Of a DNA stretch of 64,000 bases, positions 7,908 through 15,941 are shown in pieces. Both the position numbers and the translations under genes were made by a program. The notes under the pieces are model-generated. The model made no database searches, had not been told where the DNA came from, and worked only from the letters and a program-made list of their open reading frames with translations. Each line of letters opens with the position of its first letter. The first letter of the stretch is position 1. Source of the stretch: Nitratireductor sp. (lineage in GTDB: Bacteria > Pseudomonadota > Alphaproteobacteria > Rhizobiales > Rhizobiaceae); assembly GCA_020637805.1 (NCBI GenBank), contig JACKJU010000013.1, forward strand, positions 1-64,000. The letters run 5' to 3'.

Positions 7908-9400
7908 GTGTCCTGGAGAGCATCCTCATAGGCTTCCAGCAGATCAGTGATCCATCCGTGCTGTTAGTGCTTGCACTGGGATCATTGGCTGGCATCATCG
8001 TCGGCGCTTTGCCTGGCGTCGGTCCCGCGGTTGCCATATCCGTCGTTTTGCCCGTTACCTTCTCACTGTCGCCACTGGCCGGTCTGTCGCTGCTGCTGGG
8101 CATCTACTGCGGCTCCTGGTATGGTGGCGCCATTCCCGCCATCCTGATCAACACGCCGGGCACGCCATCGGCGGCAATCACGACTTTCGATGGTGCTCCG
8201 ATGGCTCGAAAAGGGCAGGCGCAGCGCGCGCTTGCCATCGCATTCACTTCGTCCTTCGTAGGCGGAATGATCAGTGCTGTCGTACTGGTTTTCATGGCTC
8301 CCTTGCTGGCAAAGCTCGCGACGAATTTTGGCGCTCCCGAATTTCTGATGGCACTGACGCTGTCGCTTGTTCTCGTTTGCCTGGCCTTGCGGGATCGCAT
8401 GCTGGAAGGCGTGTTCATGGTGGCCCTCGGTCTTTTCATCTCCACCATGGGGATAGAACTCAACACGCTAACCGAACGCTTCACTTTCGGGGTGACCGCA
8501 CTCTACAACGGCCTGCCGCTTGTGCCGATTGTGGTCGGGCTGTTCGGTATTGCGCAGGGCTTTGTTCTCATTGACCGCCATTTCGCCGATGCCGAACAAA
8601 CCCGTATCGAAGCCGGACGGATCCGATTTGCCCAGTATCTCGAAGCATTTCGCTACTGGGTTACCATGCTCAAAAGTACGACCATCGGCGTCATCATAGG
8701 TGCCTTGCCGGGCATTGGCGTCGAAACTTCAGGCCTCTTCTCCTATATCGAGGCAAGGCGTTCATCAAAGAACTCGGCGGAATTCGGCAAGGGTGCGCCG
8801 GAGGGAATCGTCGCTTCGGAATCTGCCAACAATGCAGTAACCGGAGCGGCGCTGGTTCCGGTATTGGCCCTGGGTATTCCAGGCGATGCAATCACCGCGT
8901 TGATGCTGGGTGTCTTCCTGATCCACAACATCTTTCCCGGGCCGCAACTGATGACCGAGCAGCCCGAACTGGTCAGCGGCATCTATGTGTCGATGTTCGT
9001 ACTGAACGTCATCATCTTTGCACTACTGTTCCTTTTCACCCGCCAGATCGCCCGGCTTGCAGAGATCCATGCAGTCGTGCTTGGCAGTGCCATTCTCATG
9101 CTCAGCTTCATCGGAGCCTATTCGGTCAGCAACTCCATGACCGATGTGTGGATTGCACTCTGTGCAGGTGTCTTCGGCTATTTCGCCAGGCGGCTGGGCT
9201 TTCCGATCATTGGATTGATGCTCGGGATCATCCTTGGCTCCATGATCGAGGAAAGGCTGCGCCAGACCCTCAGCATCGGACGCGGGAGTATCGGCATCCT
9301 TGTTGAACGACCGATCAGCCTGGCGATCCTTGTCGCAATCATCCTGATCGTTGGTTTTTCAACGATGTCTGCTTTCAAGAGGCGCAAGCAGAATGACTGA
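7904..9400 (+). CDS. tctA: Tripartite tricarboxylate transporter large permease subunit
   Basis: A 498-residue inner-membrane permease with about eleven to twelve hydrophobic segments. It shows the paired TctA signatures GALPGVGPAVAISVVLPVTF (near residue 32) and GIYCGSWYGGAIPAILINTPGTPSAA (near 66), and the internal duplicate GALPGIGVETSGLFSYIEARRSSK (near 265). Length is standard for the family. It acts with TctB and the periplasmic TctC to import a carboxylate using the ion gradient. The start overlaps the tctB stop; its own end overlaps the sulfatase start by eight bases, which places the sulfatase in the same operon. Confidence 0.94.
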   Translation: MSVLESILIGFQQISDPSVLLVLALGSLAGIIVGALPGVGPAVAISVVLPVTFSLSPLAGLSLLLGIYCGSWYGGAIPAILINTPGTPSAAITTFDGAPMARKGQAQRALAIAFTSSFVGGMISAVVLVFMAPLLAKLATNFGAPEFLMALTLSLVLVCLALRDRMLEGVFMVALGLFISTMGIELNTLTERFTFGVTALYNGLPLVPIVVGLFGIAQGFVLIDRHFADAEQTRIEAGRIRFAQYLEAFRYWVTMLKSTTIGVIIGALPGIGVETSGLFSYIEARRSSKNSAEFGKGAPEGIVASESANNAVTGAALVPVLALGIPGDAITALMLGVFLIHNIFPGPQLMTEQPELVSGIYVSMFVLNVIIFALLFLFTRQIARLAEIHAVVLGSAILMLSFIGAYSVSNSMTDVWIALCAGVFGYFARRLGFPIIGLMLGIILGSMIEERLRQTLSIGRGSIGILVERPISLAILVAIILIVGFSTMSAFKRRKQND

Positions 9401-10913
9401 AAGGCCGTCGATCATTCTGTTCATAACCGATCAGCAGCAGGCGGGCATGCTTGGCTGCGCCGGTGACCCGCTGGTACGTACGCCGAATATCGATCAGATC
9501 GCGCGGCAGGGCATCCGGTTCGACAATTTCCACGTCGCCATGCCAAGCTGCATGCCCAACCGCGCCAGCATCATGACCGGCAGGTACCCCTCTGTGAACG
9601 GTGTGCGTTTCAACGGGATTCCACTGCCGCAAGGAAGCGTGACCTTTCCTGAGCTTTTTCGCCAGGGTGGCTACCGCACGGCCTTGATGGGAAAGGGACA
9701 CCTCCAGCCGATCCTGGATCCGTACAATGAGCTCGGTAAATGCGAAGAGAGGTGGTGGCGTAGCGAATTGACCGATCGCGGCGCGGAACTGTCTCCGCCC
9801 TACTATGGTTATGATGAAGTCTCGATCGTGACCGGGCATGGAGATCATTGCGGCGGTCACTATGAGAAATGGCTTGAGGCACAACTTCCCGGATACAAGC
9901 AGTATCTTGGTGCGGAAAATCAGCTGCCTCACAACTATTCCTGCCCTCAGGCAGTACGAACCCGGCTACCGGAAGAACTTTACTCCACCTCATACATTGC
10001 TGATCGCGCCATTGATTTTCTCGAACGGCATGCTGCGTCTGCCAACAATGAACCTTTCTTGCTGGTGGTGTCATTTCCCGACCCGCACCATCCCTTCAAT
10101 CCACCGGGCCGTTACTGGGACATGTACGATCCGGATGATGTAACACTTCCGGAAAATTTCGACGCTCCTGATGATGATGTGCCACATCTGGCCGCCGCGC
10201 GCCGCGCCCGAAGAGCCCATCGCGACAACCGCGGGGGGTACGGCGCTGTTGCGCTGGATGAGCGCGAAGCCCGGGAAGCAAGCGCATTGACTTACGGCAT
10301 GATCACAATGATCGACGATGCCATTGGCCAGGTGAGAACGCGCCTGTCAGAACTTGGATACGAAGATCGCGCGATTCAAATATTTACCTCGGACCATGGC
10401 GATCTTCTCGGCGATCACGGGTTGATGTTGAAAGGTCCTCTGCATTACGGGAGCCTTGTACGCGTCCCATTCATCCTGTCCGACCCCGCGCGGTCCGACC
10501 ATGGCACCCTCAATGACGCATTGTTCAGCAGCCTCGATATCGGAACTTCCCTACTTTCAAGAGTGGGGTTGGCAGATTTGCCGGGAAGCCAGGGGATTTC
10601 AATTTTCGACGTTTTGGACAATAGGCGCGAACGTCGTGAAAACCTGATGATCGAGGATGAATACCAGTCACCTGTTCTGGAATTCGATACGCCCCCTGTT
10701 GTCCGAACCCTGCGCACCCAGAAATGGAGAATGACCCTGTTCGACAACTGTGACTGGGGCGAACTCTATGATCTTGAAAGAGATCCGCACGAGTGCAGGA
10801 ACCTTTGGGACGAACCCGCCATTGTTGCCACCAAGGTCCAACTCCTTGCAGAGCTTTCACGGTCCATGATGCAATCTGTGGATCGCAAGCTACCGCCGGT
10901 CAGCCTTGCATGA
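9393..10913 (+). CDS. Sulfatase (alkaline phosphatase superfamily, Cys type)
   Basis: A 506-residue hydrolase that cleaves sulfate esters (or possibly phosphonate monoesters) with a formylglycine made from Cys53 in PSCMPNRAS. The motif is C-x-P-x-R with Asn in place of the common Ser. The metal-ligand segments are ITDQQQ at 11-16 and TSDHGDLLGDHG in the C-terminal half. No signal peptide is seen, so it is cytosolic, which suits a sulfated substrate taken up intact by the upstream TctCBA system. No sulfatase-maturating enzyme is encoded nearby. The start overlaps the tctA end by eight bases. The exact substrate is unknown. Confidence 0.9.
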   Translation: MTERPSIILFITDQQQAGMLGCAGDPLVRTPNIDQIARQGIRFDNFHVAMPSCMPNRASIMTGRYPSVNGVRFNGIPLPQGSVTFPELFRQGGYRTALMGKGHLQPILDPYNELGKCEERWWRSELTDRGAELSPPYYGYDEVSIVTGHGDHCGGHYEKWLEAQLPGYKQYLGAENQLPHNYSCPQAVRTRLPEELYSTSYIADRAIDFLERHAASANNEPFLLVVSFPDPHHPFNPPGRYWDMYDPDDVTLPENFDAPDDDVPHLAAARRARRAHRDNRGGYGAVALDEREAREASALTYGMITMIDDAIGQVRTRLSELGYEDRAIQIFTSDHGDLLGDHGLMLKGPLHYGSLVRVPFILSDPARSDHGTLNDALFSSLDIGTSLLSRVGLADLPGSQGISIFDVLDNRRERRENLMIEDEYQSPVLEFDTPPVVRTLRTQKWRMTLFDNCDWGELYDLERDPHECRNLWDEPAIVATKVQLLAELSRSMMQSVDRKLPPVSLA

Positions 10914-11198
10914 CGACATGCTTTTGCCGGAAATAGACAGCCAGCGGCTGATACAATAACGTCCATCCCCACAGTGCGATCGGCAACAAGCCGCCGATAT
11001 CGCTTGTGAAAGGCGCATCGGAGGCATCCTCGAGTGCCAAGGGGCTCTTGCAACCGAGGGCTGAGTGGCGCGACGCAGAGCGGATGCCATCTTTGCTGAG
11101 GTTTCGCTCGCCGTTCGCACTGGTTGCGAATGACCGCTTCCCGCCCAATCGAGTCTATCAAGCCAATCGCGAGCTTTGCCGCTTCGTCCGCTTCCCCC
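10914..11198. other. Intergenic stretch with a possible gene remnant on the minus strand
   Basis: Lies between the convergent sulfatase and molybdenum-hydroxylase genes. A minus-strand frame (10900-11148, 82 codons) ends with a hydrophobic stretch reading PIALWGWTLLYQPLAVYF, which looks like the tail of a membrane protein. Its N-terminal half looks non-coding and it has no good ribosome binding site. I treat it as a possible decayed gene end, not a gene. Confidence 0.3.
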
Positions 11199-13436
11199 TC
11201 AAGCAAAATCCACGAACTTGTTGAACGGCATTTCGCGCAGGCGTTTGCCGGTGGCGGCGAAGATGGCGTTGGCAAGGGCAGGGGCGGCAGGCGGAACCGG
11301 CGGTTCGCCGATGCCGCGCACTCGGTCCGAGTTCTCCAGACCCTTGACGGTGATTTCCGGGCACTGGCTGATGCGCATGGCCTGGTAGCTGTCGAAGTTC
11401 GACTGCTCATACACGCCGTCTGCAATCGTCAGTTCGCAGTTCATCGCGTGGCCGAGGCCCCAGATGACGCCGCCCTGAACGAGATTTTCGAAATTGACCG
11501 GATCGACAACGGGTCCGGTTTCCGCAGCAACCCAGACCTTTTCAATGCGGATACCGTCCGGCGTATCGGCAACCTGAACGACTTCGGCTACGGGCGTTCC
11601 AAAGGACAGCGAGAAGGCCACGCCGCGCCCGGTGCCTGCGGGCAGCTTCCCGCCCCAGCCGGACATTTCGGCGACAGCTTCCAGCACCTTGCGGGATTCG
11701 TCGTGCCAGATGAGCCGCAGGCGTTCCTCCATCGGGTCGGCCCCTGCGGCATGGATCAGTTCGTCCAGAAAGCCCTCGTGGAAGAAGGCGTTGGTCGAGG
11801 CACCCACCGAGCGCCATGAGGACACGGGTGCCAGCTGCGGCGCGCGGTAGGCGCTCATGCGGTAGTTGGGGATCGCGTAGGGCTGGTCCCATGCGCCTGC
11901 CGGAATGATGCGGTCGGGGCCGGGGAGGTTCAGTCCCTGGCGGCCCATCTGCGAGGCGATGACCGAGGGCATGGCAATCGACAGGTCGAAGGCCTCGACC
12001 TTGCCGCCCGAGGCCTTGCCCTTCATGCGGGCCATGGCGATCTGGCGGGCAAACTCCTGGGCAAAGTCTTCTTCGCGCGAATAGGTTGTCTTGACCGGTG
12101 TGCCCTTGAAATGCATTGCGGTTTCGGCGGCCTGAACGACTTGATCGGTTTCGAGGCGGTGGCCGAAACTGCCGCCCGCCATCTGCACGTGAACGTGAAT
12201 CTTCTCAACGGGATAGCCCGTAACCTTCGCAACCTGATTCTCCACGAAACGCGGAACCTGCGTTCCGGCCCAGACGTCGATCCGCTCGGCGGTGACGAGC
12301 ACCGTGGCATTGAGCGGTTCGAGCGGCGCATGGGCAAGATAGGGTGCGCGGTATTCTGCCGTCAGCGGGTTGTCCTGCGTGGCGGCCTCGACGTCGCCCT
12401 TGTCGAGATCGCGGCTGTCGAGGTGGTCGTCGTTGAAGCTGTCCGAAAGGGCCTGCCAGTGGCCTTCCTGCGATTGCGGATAGGCGGGCTTCTCCCATTC
12501 GAAGGTAACCGCCTCGGCGCCCTTGAAGGCGGCCCAGGTATTGGAGGCGACGACGCCGACACCATCGGTGATCGGGACGACTTTCTGGACGCCTCGTATC
12601 TTTTCGGCTTCGCTGGCATCGTATGACTTCAAGCCTTCGCCCAGGTTCGGGTTGCGCTTCACCGTTGCATGCAGCATGCCGTCCAGGCGCATATCGATGC
12701 CATAGGACTGGGTGCCGGTCGACTTGGCGACAATATCGATGCGCTGCATTGGCTTGCCGAGATAGCGCCATTTCGACGGGTCGCGCAGTGTGACCTCCGC
12801 GACAAGCTTCGTCTTTGCGGCGAGTGGCGCGAGTTCCTCGTAGGACAACGTACTGCCATCGGGCAGGATCACCTTGCCGTCCGCGGTCTTCAGGTCTGCT
12901 GCCGCTGTGCCGGTCTTTTGCGCCGCGGCCTGTTTCAATGTCTCGCGGGCGACCGCGCCGGCATAACGCAGTTTCTCGAACTGGTCGGCAACGGTGGTGG
13001 AGCCGCCGGTAATCTGCATGCCCATCGCCTTCATGGCTCCGTCCATGATGCTGCGCAGGGCATTTGCTGCCGTACCCCGGTCGGTGGAGGGGAAGGGGAC
13101 GGATTCCGATGACAGGGCGGTGTTGTAGTAGATCGGGGCGGGTTTGCCGGGGTCGACGGTGACCTTGGCCAGATCCACGTCGAGTTCTTCTGCAATCAGT
13201 GCCGCCTGCACGGAATAGGCACCCTGGCCCATGTCCATGCGCGGGGTGATGAGCGTGATGCCTTCGGCCGTGATCAGCACGTAGGGAGTAAGTGCCGCGT
13301 CGCCCTCGGGCAGGTCCTCCAGCATCGGGTTTTCGCCGTAGAAATTGTACCAGCGCCAGCCAAAGGCCACGCCGCCGGCAATGGCGGCAGAGCCGATCAG
13401 GAAGCTGCGCCGGGTAATGGTTCCAAGCTTGCTCAT
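11199..13436 (-). CDS. Molybdenum hydroxylase large subunit, isoquinoline 1-oxidoreductase beta-like
   Basis: A 745-residue molybdopterin-binding catalytic subunit of the xanthine dehydrogenase/IorB family that hydroxylates an aldehyde or N-heteroaromatic using water. A twin-arginine signal TRRSFLIGSAA lies at residues 8-18, so the enzyme is exported folded to the periplasm with its FeS partner. The molybdopterin-contact loop has MDMGQGAYSVQAALIAEEL near 66. The catalytic glutamate is in GIGEPPVPPAAPALANAI near the C-terminus. The small FeS subunit lies immediately upstream with a one-base gap. There is no cytochrome subunit and no XdhC-type cofactor chaperone in the window. Likely controlled by the divergent TetR. 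The substrate is unknown. Confidence 0.9.
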   Translation of the reverse strand: MSKLGTITRRSFLIGSAAIAGGVAFGWRWYNFYGENPMLEDLPEGDAALTPYVLITAEGITLITPRMDMGQGAYSVQAALIAEELDVDLAKVTVDPGKPAPIYYNTALSSESVPFPSTDRGTAANALRSIMDGAMKAMGMQITGGSTTVADQFEKLRYAGAVARETLKQAAAQKTGTAAADLKTADGKVILPDGSTLSYEELAPLAAKTKLVAEVTLRDPSKWRYLGKPMQRIDIVAKSTGTQSYGIDMRLDGMLHATVKRNPNLGEGLKSYDASEAEKIRGVQKVVPITDGVGVVASNTWAAFKGAEAVTFEWEKPAYPQSQEGHWQALSDSFNDDHLDSRDLDKGDVEAATQDNPLTAEYRAPYLAHAPLEPLNATVLVTAERIDVWAGTQVPRFVENQVAKVTGYPVEKIHVHVQMAGGSFGHRLETDQVVQAAETAMHFKGTPVKTTYSREEDFAQEFARQIAMARMKGKASGGKVEAFDLSIAMPSVIASQMGRQGLNLPGPDRIIPAGAWDQPYAIPNYRMSAYRAPQLAPVSSWRSVGASTNAFFHEGFLDELIHAAGADPMEERLRLIWHDESRKVLEAVAEMSGWGGKLPAGTGRGVAFSLSFGTPVAEVVQVADTPDGIRIEKVWVAAETGPVVDPVNFENLVQGGVIWGLGHAMNCELTIADGVYEQSNFDSYQAMRISQCPEITVKGLENSDRVRGIGEPPVPPAAPALANAIFAATGKRLREMPFNKFVDFA

Positions 13437-13437
13437 G

Positions 13438-13896
13438 TCACGCCTCCGCCAGTTTCTTCGCCGCGTCCTTCACGGCCTTGCGGATACGCGGATAGGTGCC
13501 GCAGCGGCACAGGTTTCCATACATCGCGTCGTTGATGTCCTCGTCGCTCGGGTCCGGGTTTTCCGAGAGCAGGGAGGCCGCCTGCATGATCTGGCCGGAC
13601 TGGCAGTAGCCGCATTGCGCCACCTGGTTTTCGATCCATGCCTCTTGCACCGCATGCAGGGCGGCAGGGTTGCCGAGGCCCTCGATGGTGGTGATCTTGC
13701 CTTCGACATCGCCAACGGCAAGCTGGCAGGAGCGCATGGCGTAGCCATCCACATGCACAGTACAGGCCCCGCATTGGGCGATGCCGCAGCCATACTTGGT
13801 TCCCGTGAGGCCGATCACGTCGCGCAGAACCCACAGAAGCGGCGTTTCGGGATCGACATCCACGTCGTGAACCGTTCCGTTGATGTGCAGTTGCAT
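13438..13896 (-). CDS. Molybdenum hydroxylase [2Fe-2S] small subunit, IorA-like
   Basis: A 152-residue electron-transfer subunit carrying two [2Fe-2S] clusters. The plant-type cluster uses GCGIAQCGACTVHVDG near residues 42-57, and the second uses CGYCQSGQ and NLCRCGTYPRIRKAV in the C-terminal helical domain. It passes electrons from the molybdenum centre of the next gene's product. The start at 13896 is chosen over 13917 because GGAGG sits six bases upstream and gives the normal N-terminus MQLHINGT. First gene of a two-gene operon with the large subunit, divergent from tetR across a clear operator. Confidence 0.93.
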   Translation of the reverse strand: MQLHINGTVHDVDVDPETPLLWVLRDVIGLTGTKYGCGIAQCGACTVHVDGYAMRSCQLAVGDVEGKITTIEGLGNPAALHAVQEAWIENQVAQCGYCQSGQIMQAASLLSENPDPSDEDINDAMYGNLCRCGTYPRIRKAVKDAAKKLAEA

Positions 13897-13932
13897 GATA
13901 CCTCCGAGGGGATGCATATCCGGTTTGACGAA

Positions 13933-13957
13933 CTGACAATATTCGTTATTTTGTCAG
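13933..13957. promoter_or_regulatory. Probable TetR operator between the hydroxylase operon and tetR
   Basis: Perfect 7-bp inverted repeat CTGACAA ... TTGTCAG with an 11-base AT-rich centre, lying in the short divergent gap. A further TGTCA half-site follows at about 13961. Position suggests the TetR protein represses both directions. Confidence 0.62.
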
Positions 13958-13975
13958 AATGTCAACTTGATGTAG

Positions 13976-14581
13976 ATGGCGGATATGGAATTGCAATTGC
14001 AGACACTGGCCCTGCATACGCTGGCACTGGACGAGAAGAGCGGCACCATCGCTGAGGCCGCTGCCGGACTGTTCATGCAATACGGCTTCAGCCGGGTAAC
14101 GATGGATGACATCGCCAGGGCTTCGGGCATGTCGAGGCCGGCGCTATACCAGTATTTCCGCAACAAGCGCGACATCTACCGGGCCATCGTTTCGTGGAAG
14201 CTGGGCGATGCGCTGGAGAAGATACGCCATGCCCTTGGAGGGCAGGGCGCACCCGGCGAGCGCATCCATGCGGCGATCAAGTCCGGCATTTTCGACATGA
14301 TGGCCGAGATCGAAAATTCGCCGCATGGTTCGGAACTTCTCAGCATGAAGGCACAGATGTCGGAAGATCTTCTGGAGGCGTTCAGGGAAGGCAAGATCGG
14401 CCTTCTGGCGCCGGTATTCGGGGAGGCGGCCCGAAAGGCAGGCTTCGAGCCGGAAATGCTCGCAGCTCAGCTCGCCGACTGGATCGAGGGCATGAAGCAG
14501 CGTCCGCTCGATCCGGCAAAACGCGACGAAGCGCTTGGAACCTTCATCGGCGTGCAAATGCGGGCGATCGGATTGCAGTGA
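13976..14581 (+). CDS. TetR/AcrR family transcriptional regulator
   Basis: A 201-residue repressor. The N-terminal helix-turn-helix is at about residues 22-65, with AAAGLFMQYGFSRVTMDDIARASGMSRPALYQYFRNKRDIYRAI as the diagnostic pattern. The C-terminal domain for ligand and dimer contacts is variable. An alternative start at 13985 cannot be excluded. It is divergent from the IorAB-like operon and separated by a symmetric candidate operator, so it probably senses the hydroxylase substrate or product and controls both promoters. Confidence 0.92.
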   Translation: MADMELQLQTLALHTLALDEKSGTIAEAAAGLFMQYGFSRVTMDDIARASGMSRPALYQYFRNKRDIYRAIVSWKLGDALEKIRHALGGQGAPGERIHAAIKSGIFDMMAEIENSPHGSELLSMKAQMSEDLLEAFREGKIGLLAPVFGEAARKAGFEPEMLAAQLADWIEGMKQRPLDPAKRDEALGTFIGVQMRAIGLQ

Positions 14582-14603
14582 ACCGCTTTGGCGCGAGGCG
14601 GGA

Positions 14604-15182
14604 TTACCTGAACTGGCCGTGATACTCGTCGTTCGGGCGCATGTCGCTTGCTGCCGAAATGCGGTTTGTCATGTTGAAGAAACCGGTAACGGCTGCAATG
14701 TCCCAGATATCGCGGTCGGTCCAGCCGGCCTGGCGCAGTGCCTCGCGATGCGCCTCGTCTACTTCTTCGGGGTGCTTCGTCAGTTCCCAGGCGAAATCGA
14801 GCATGGCGCGCTGTTTCGGCGTCAGGTCAGCGGTCCGGTAGTTCATCACCATCTGTTCGCCCAGGATCGGGTTGCCGGACAGTTCGCGCACTGCTGCTCC
14901 GTGCGCTGTCAGGCAATAGAAACAGTGATTTGCGGAGGAAACCGCAACCGCGATCATTTCGCGTTCGAGCTTTGAAAGTGCGGACTCGCCCAGCATCAGG
15001 TCGTTGTACATGCGGGTGAAGGCATCGAACTTGACCGAATGCCAAGCATAGGCCTTCAGCACATTTGGGACGAAGCCGATCTTCTCCTCGGCGATGCCCA
15101 GGTATTTTTGCTGACGCTCATCAAGCGGCACCTCGGCTTCGGGCAGATCGAGCGCGACAACGCGCGTTTCAGTCTTTGACAT
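14604..15182 (-). CDS. Peroxidase-related / AhpD-like carboxymuconolactone decarboxylase family protein
   Basis: A 192-residue all-helical protein of the uncharacterised peroxidase-related branch of the AhpD/CMD superfamily. The redox motif CFYCLTAHG (C-x-x-C followed by a downstream His) is in the middle, preceded by LSKLEREMIAVAVSSAN, the family hallmark. It is expected to reduce peroxides or act as a thiol reductant in the cytosol. The start at 15182 follows AGGAGG; the longer open frame upstream is non-coding. Convergent with tetR and divergent from the MOSC gene, so probably transcribed alone. Confidence 0.88.
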   Translation of the reverse strand: MSKTETRVVALDLPEAEVPLDERQQKYLGIAEEKIGFVPNVLKAYAWHSVKFDAFTRMYNDLMLGESALSKLEREMIAVAVSSANHCFYCLTAHGAAVRELSGNPILGEQMVMNYRTADLTPKQRAMLDFAWELTKHPEEVDEAHREALRQAGWTDRDIWDIAAVTGFFNMTNRISAASDMRPNDEYHGQFR

Positions 15183-15324
15183 TGCATTTCCTCCTGTTGC
15201 GAAAACGGTAGCACCCTGACACCGGGTAAGTGAACGGGGTTGTTTGTCGCGATGACAGGAAACGGGCTGACCAGCCGGACCTGCAATGTTAATCCTGAGC
15301 TTCGGTTTCCAGGAGGGTTGGACA

Positions 15325-15930
15325 ATGATCGAGAAAGTTCCTGCAAGAAAAGTCACCGGAAAAGTCAGCCGCGTGCTCAAGGCCGAGGGCAAGGACTTTG
15401 CCTCAGCCCCCACGGATCAGCTTGAACTCACCTATGAAGGTGTTCCGGGCGATTTTCACTCTGGTCTGACCAGGCTCTCGGGCGGGCGTGAGCCGTGGTA
15501 CACGCGCGGAACGGAAATGCGCAACGAGCGCCAGATATCGATCCTGAGCGAGGAGGAACTGGCCGAAATCGCGCCTGCAATGGGAATAGATGTACTGGAA
15601 CCCGGCTGGATTGGCGCCAATCTTGTGCTCGAAAGCATTCCGAACATGAGTTACCTGCCGCCGCGCACGCTGCTGTTCTTCGAAGGCGGGGTGACGCTTC
15701 GCATAGACGGCTACAATGCTCCGTGCAGGCTGGCGGGCAGCCGGGTCGCCGAGGCGACCGGCGCGGAGCCGGGGCCGGACGGCGACTACACCCGCTCGGA
15801 CATGGCGCTGGCCTTCAAGGATGCTGCGAAAATGAAACGCGGTCTCGTTGCCTGGGTCGAGCGCGAGGGCACGATCAGGCCCGGAGAAGGCGTAACTGCA
15901 CGCATCTGGGAGCAGTGGATCTACGCTTGA
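15325..15930 (+). CDS. MOSC domain-containing protein
   Basis: A 201-residue protein with a MOSC (molybdenum cofactor sulfurase C-terminal) fold. The core has RNERQISILSEEELAEIA near residue 65, PGWIGANLVLESI near 92, LPPRTLLFF and the conserved-cysteine segment NAPCRLAG near 130. MOSC domains bind molybdenum cofactor or carry sulfur for it. An AGGAGG ribosome binding site ten bases upstream supports the start at 15325; the frame is open further back. Its presence about 1.5 kb from a molybdenum hydroxylase operon is suggestive but it has its own promoter region. Confidence 0.85.
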   Translation: MIEKVPARKVTGKVSRVLKAEGKDFASAPTDQLELTYEGVPGDFHSGLTRLSGGREPWYTRGTEMRNERQISILSEEELAEIAPAMGIDVLEPGWIGANLVLESIPNMSYLPPRTLLFFEGGVTLRIDGYNAPCRLAGSRVAEATGAEPGPDGDYTRSDMALAFKDAAKMKRGLVAWVEREGTIRPGEGVTARIWEQWIYA

Positions 15931-15941
15931 TCCGGCGGCTT

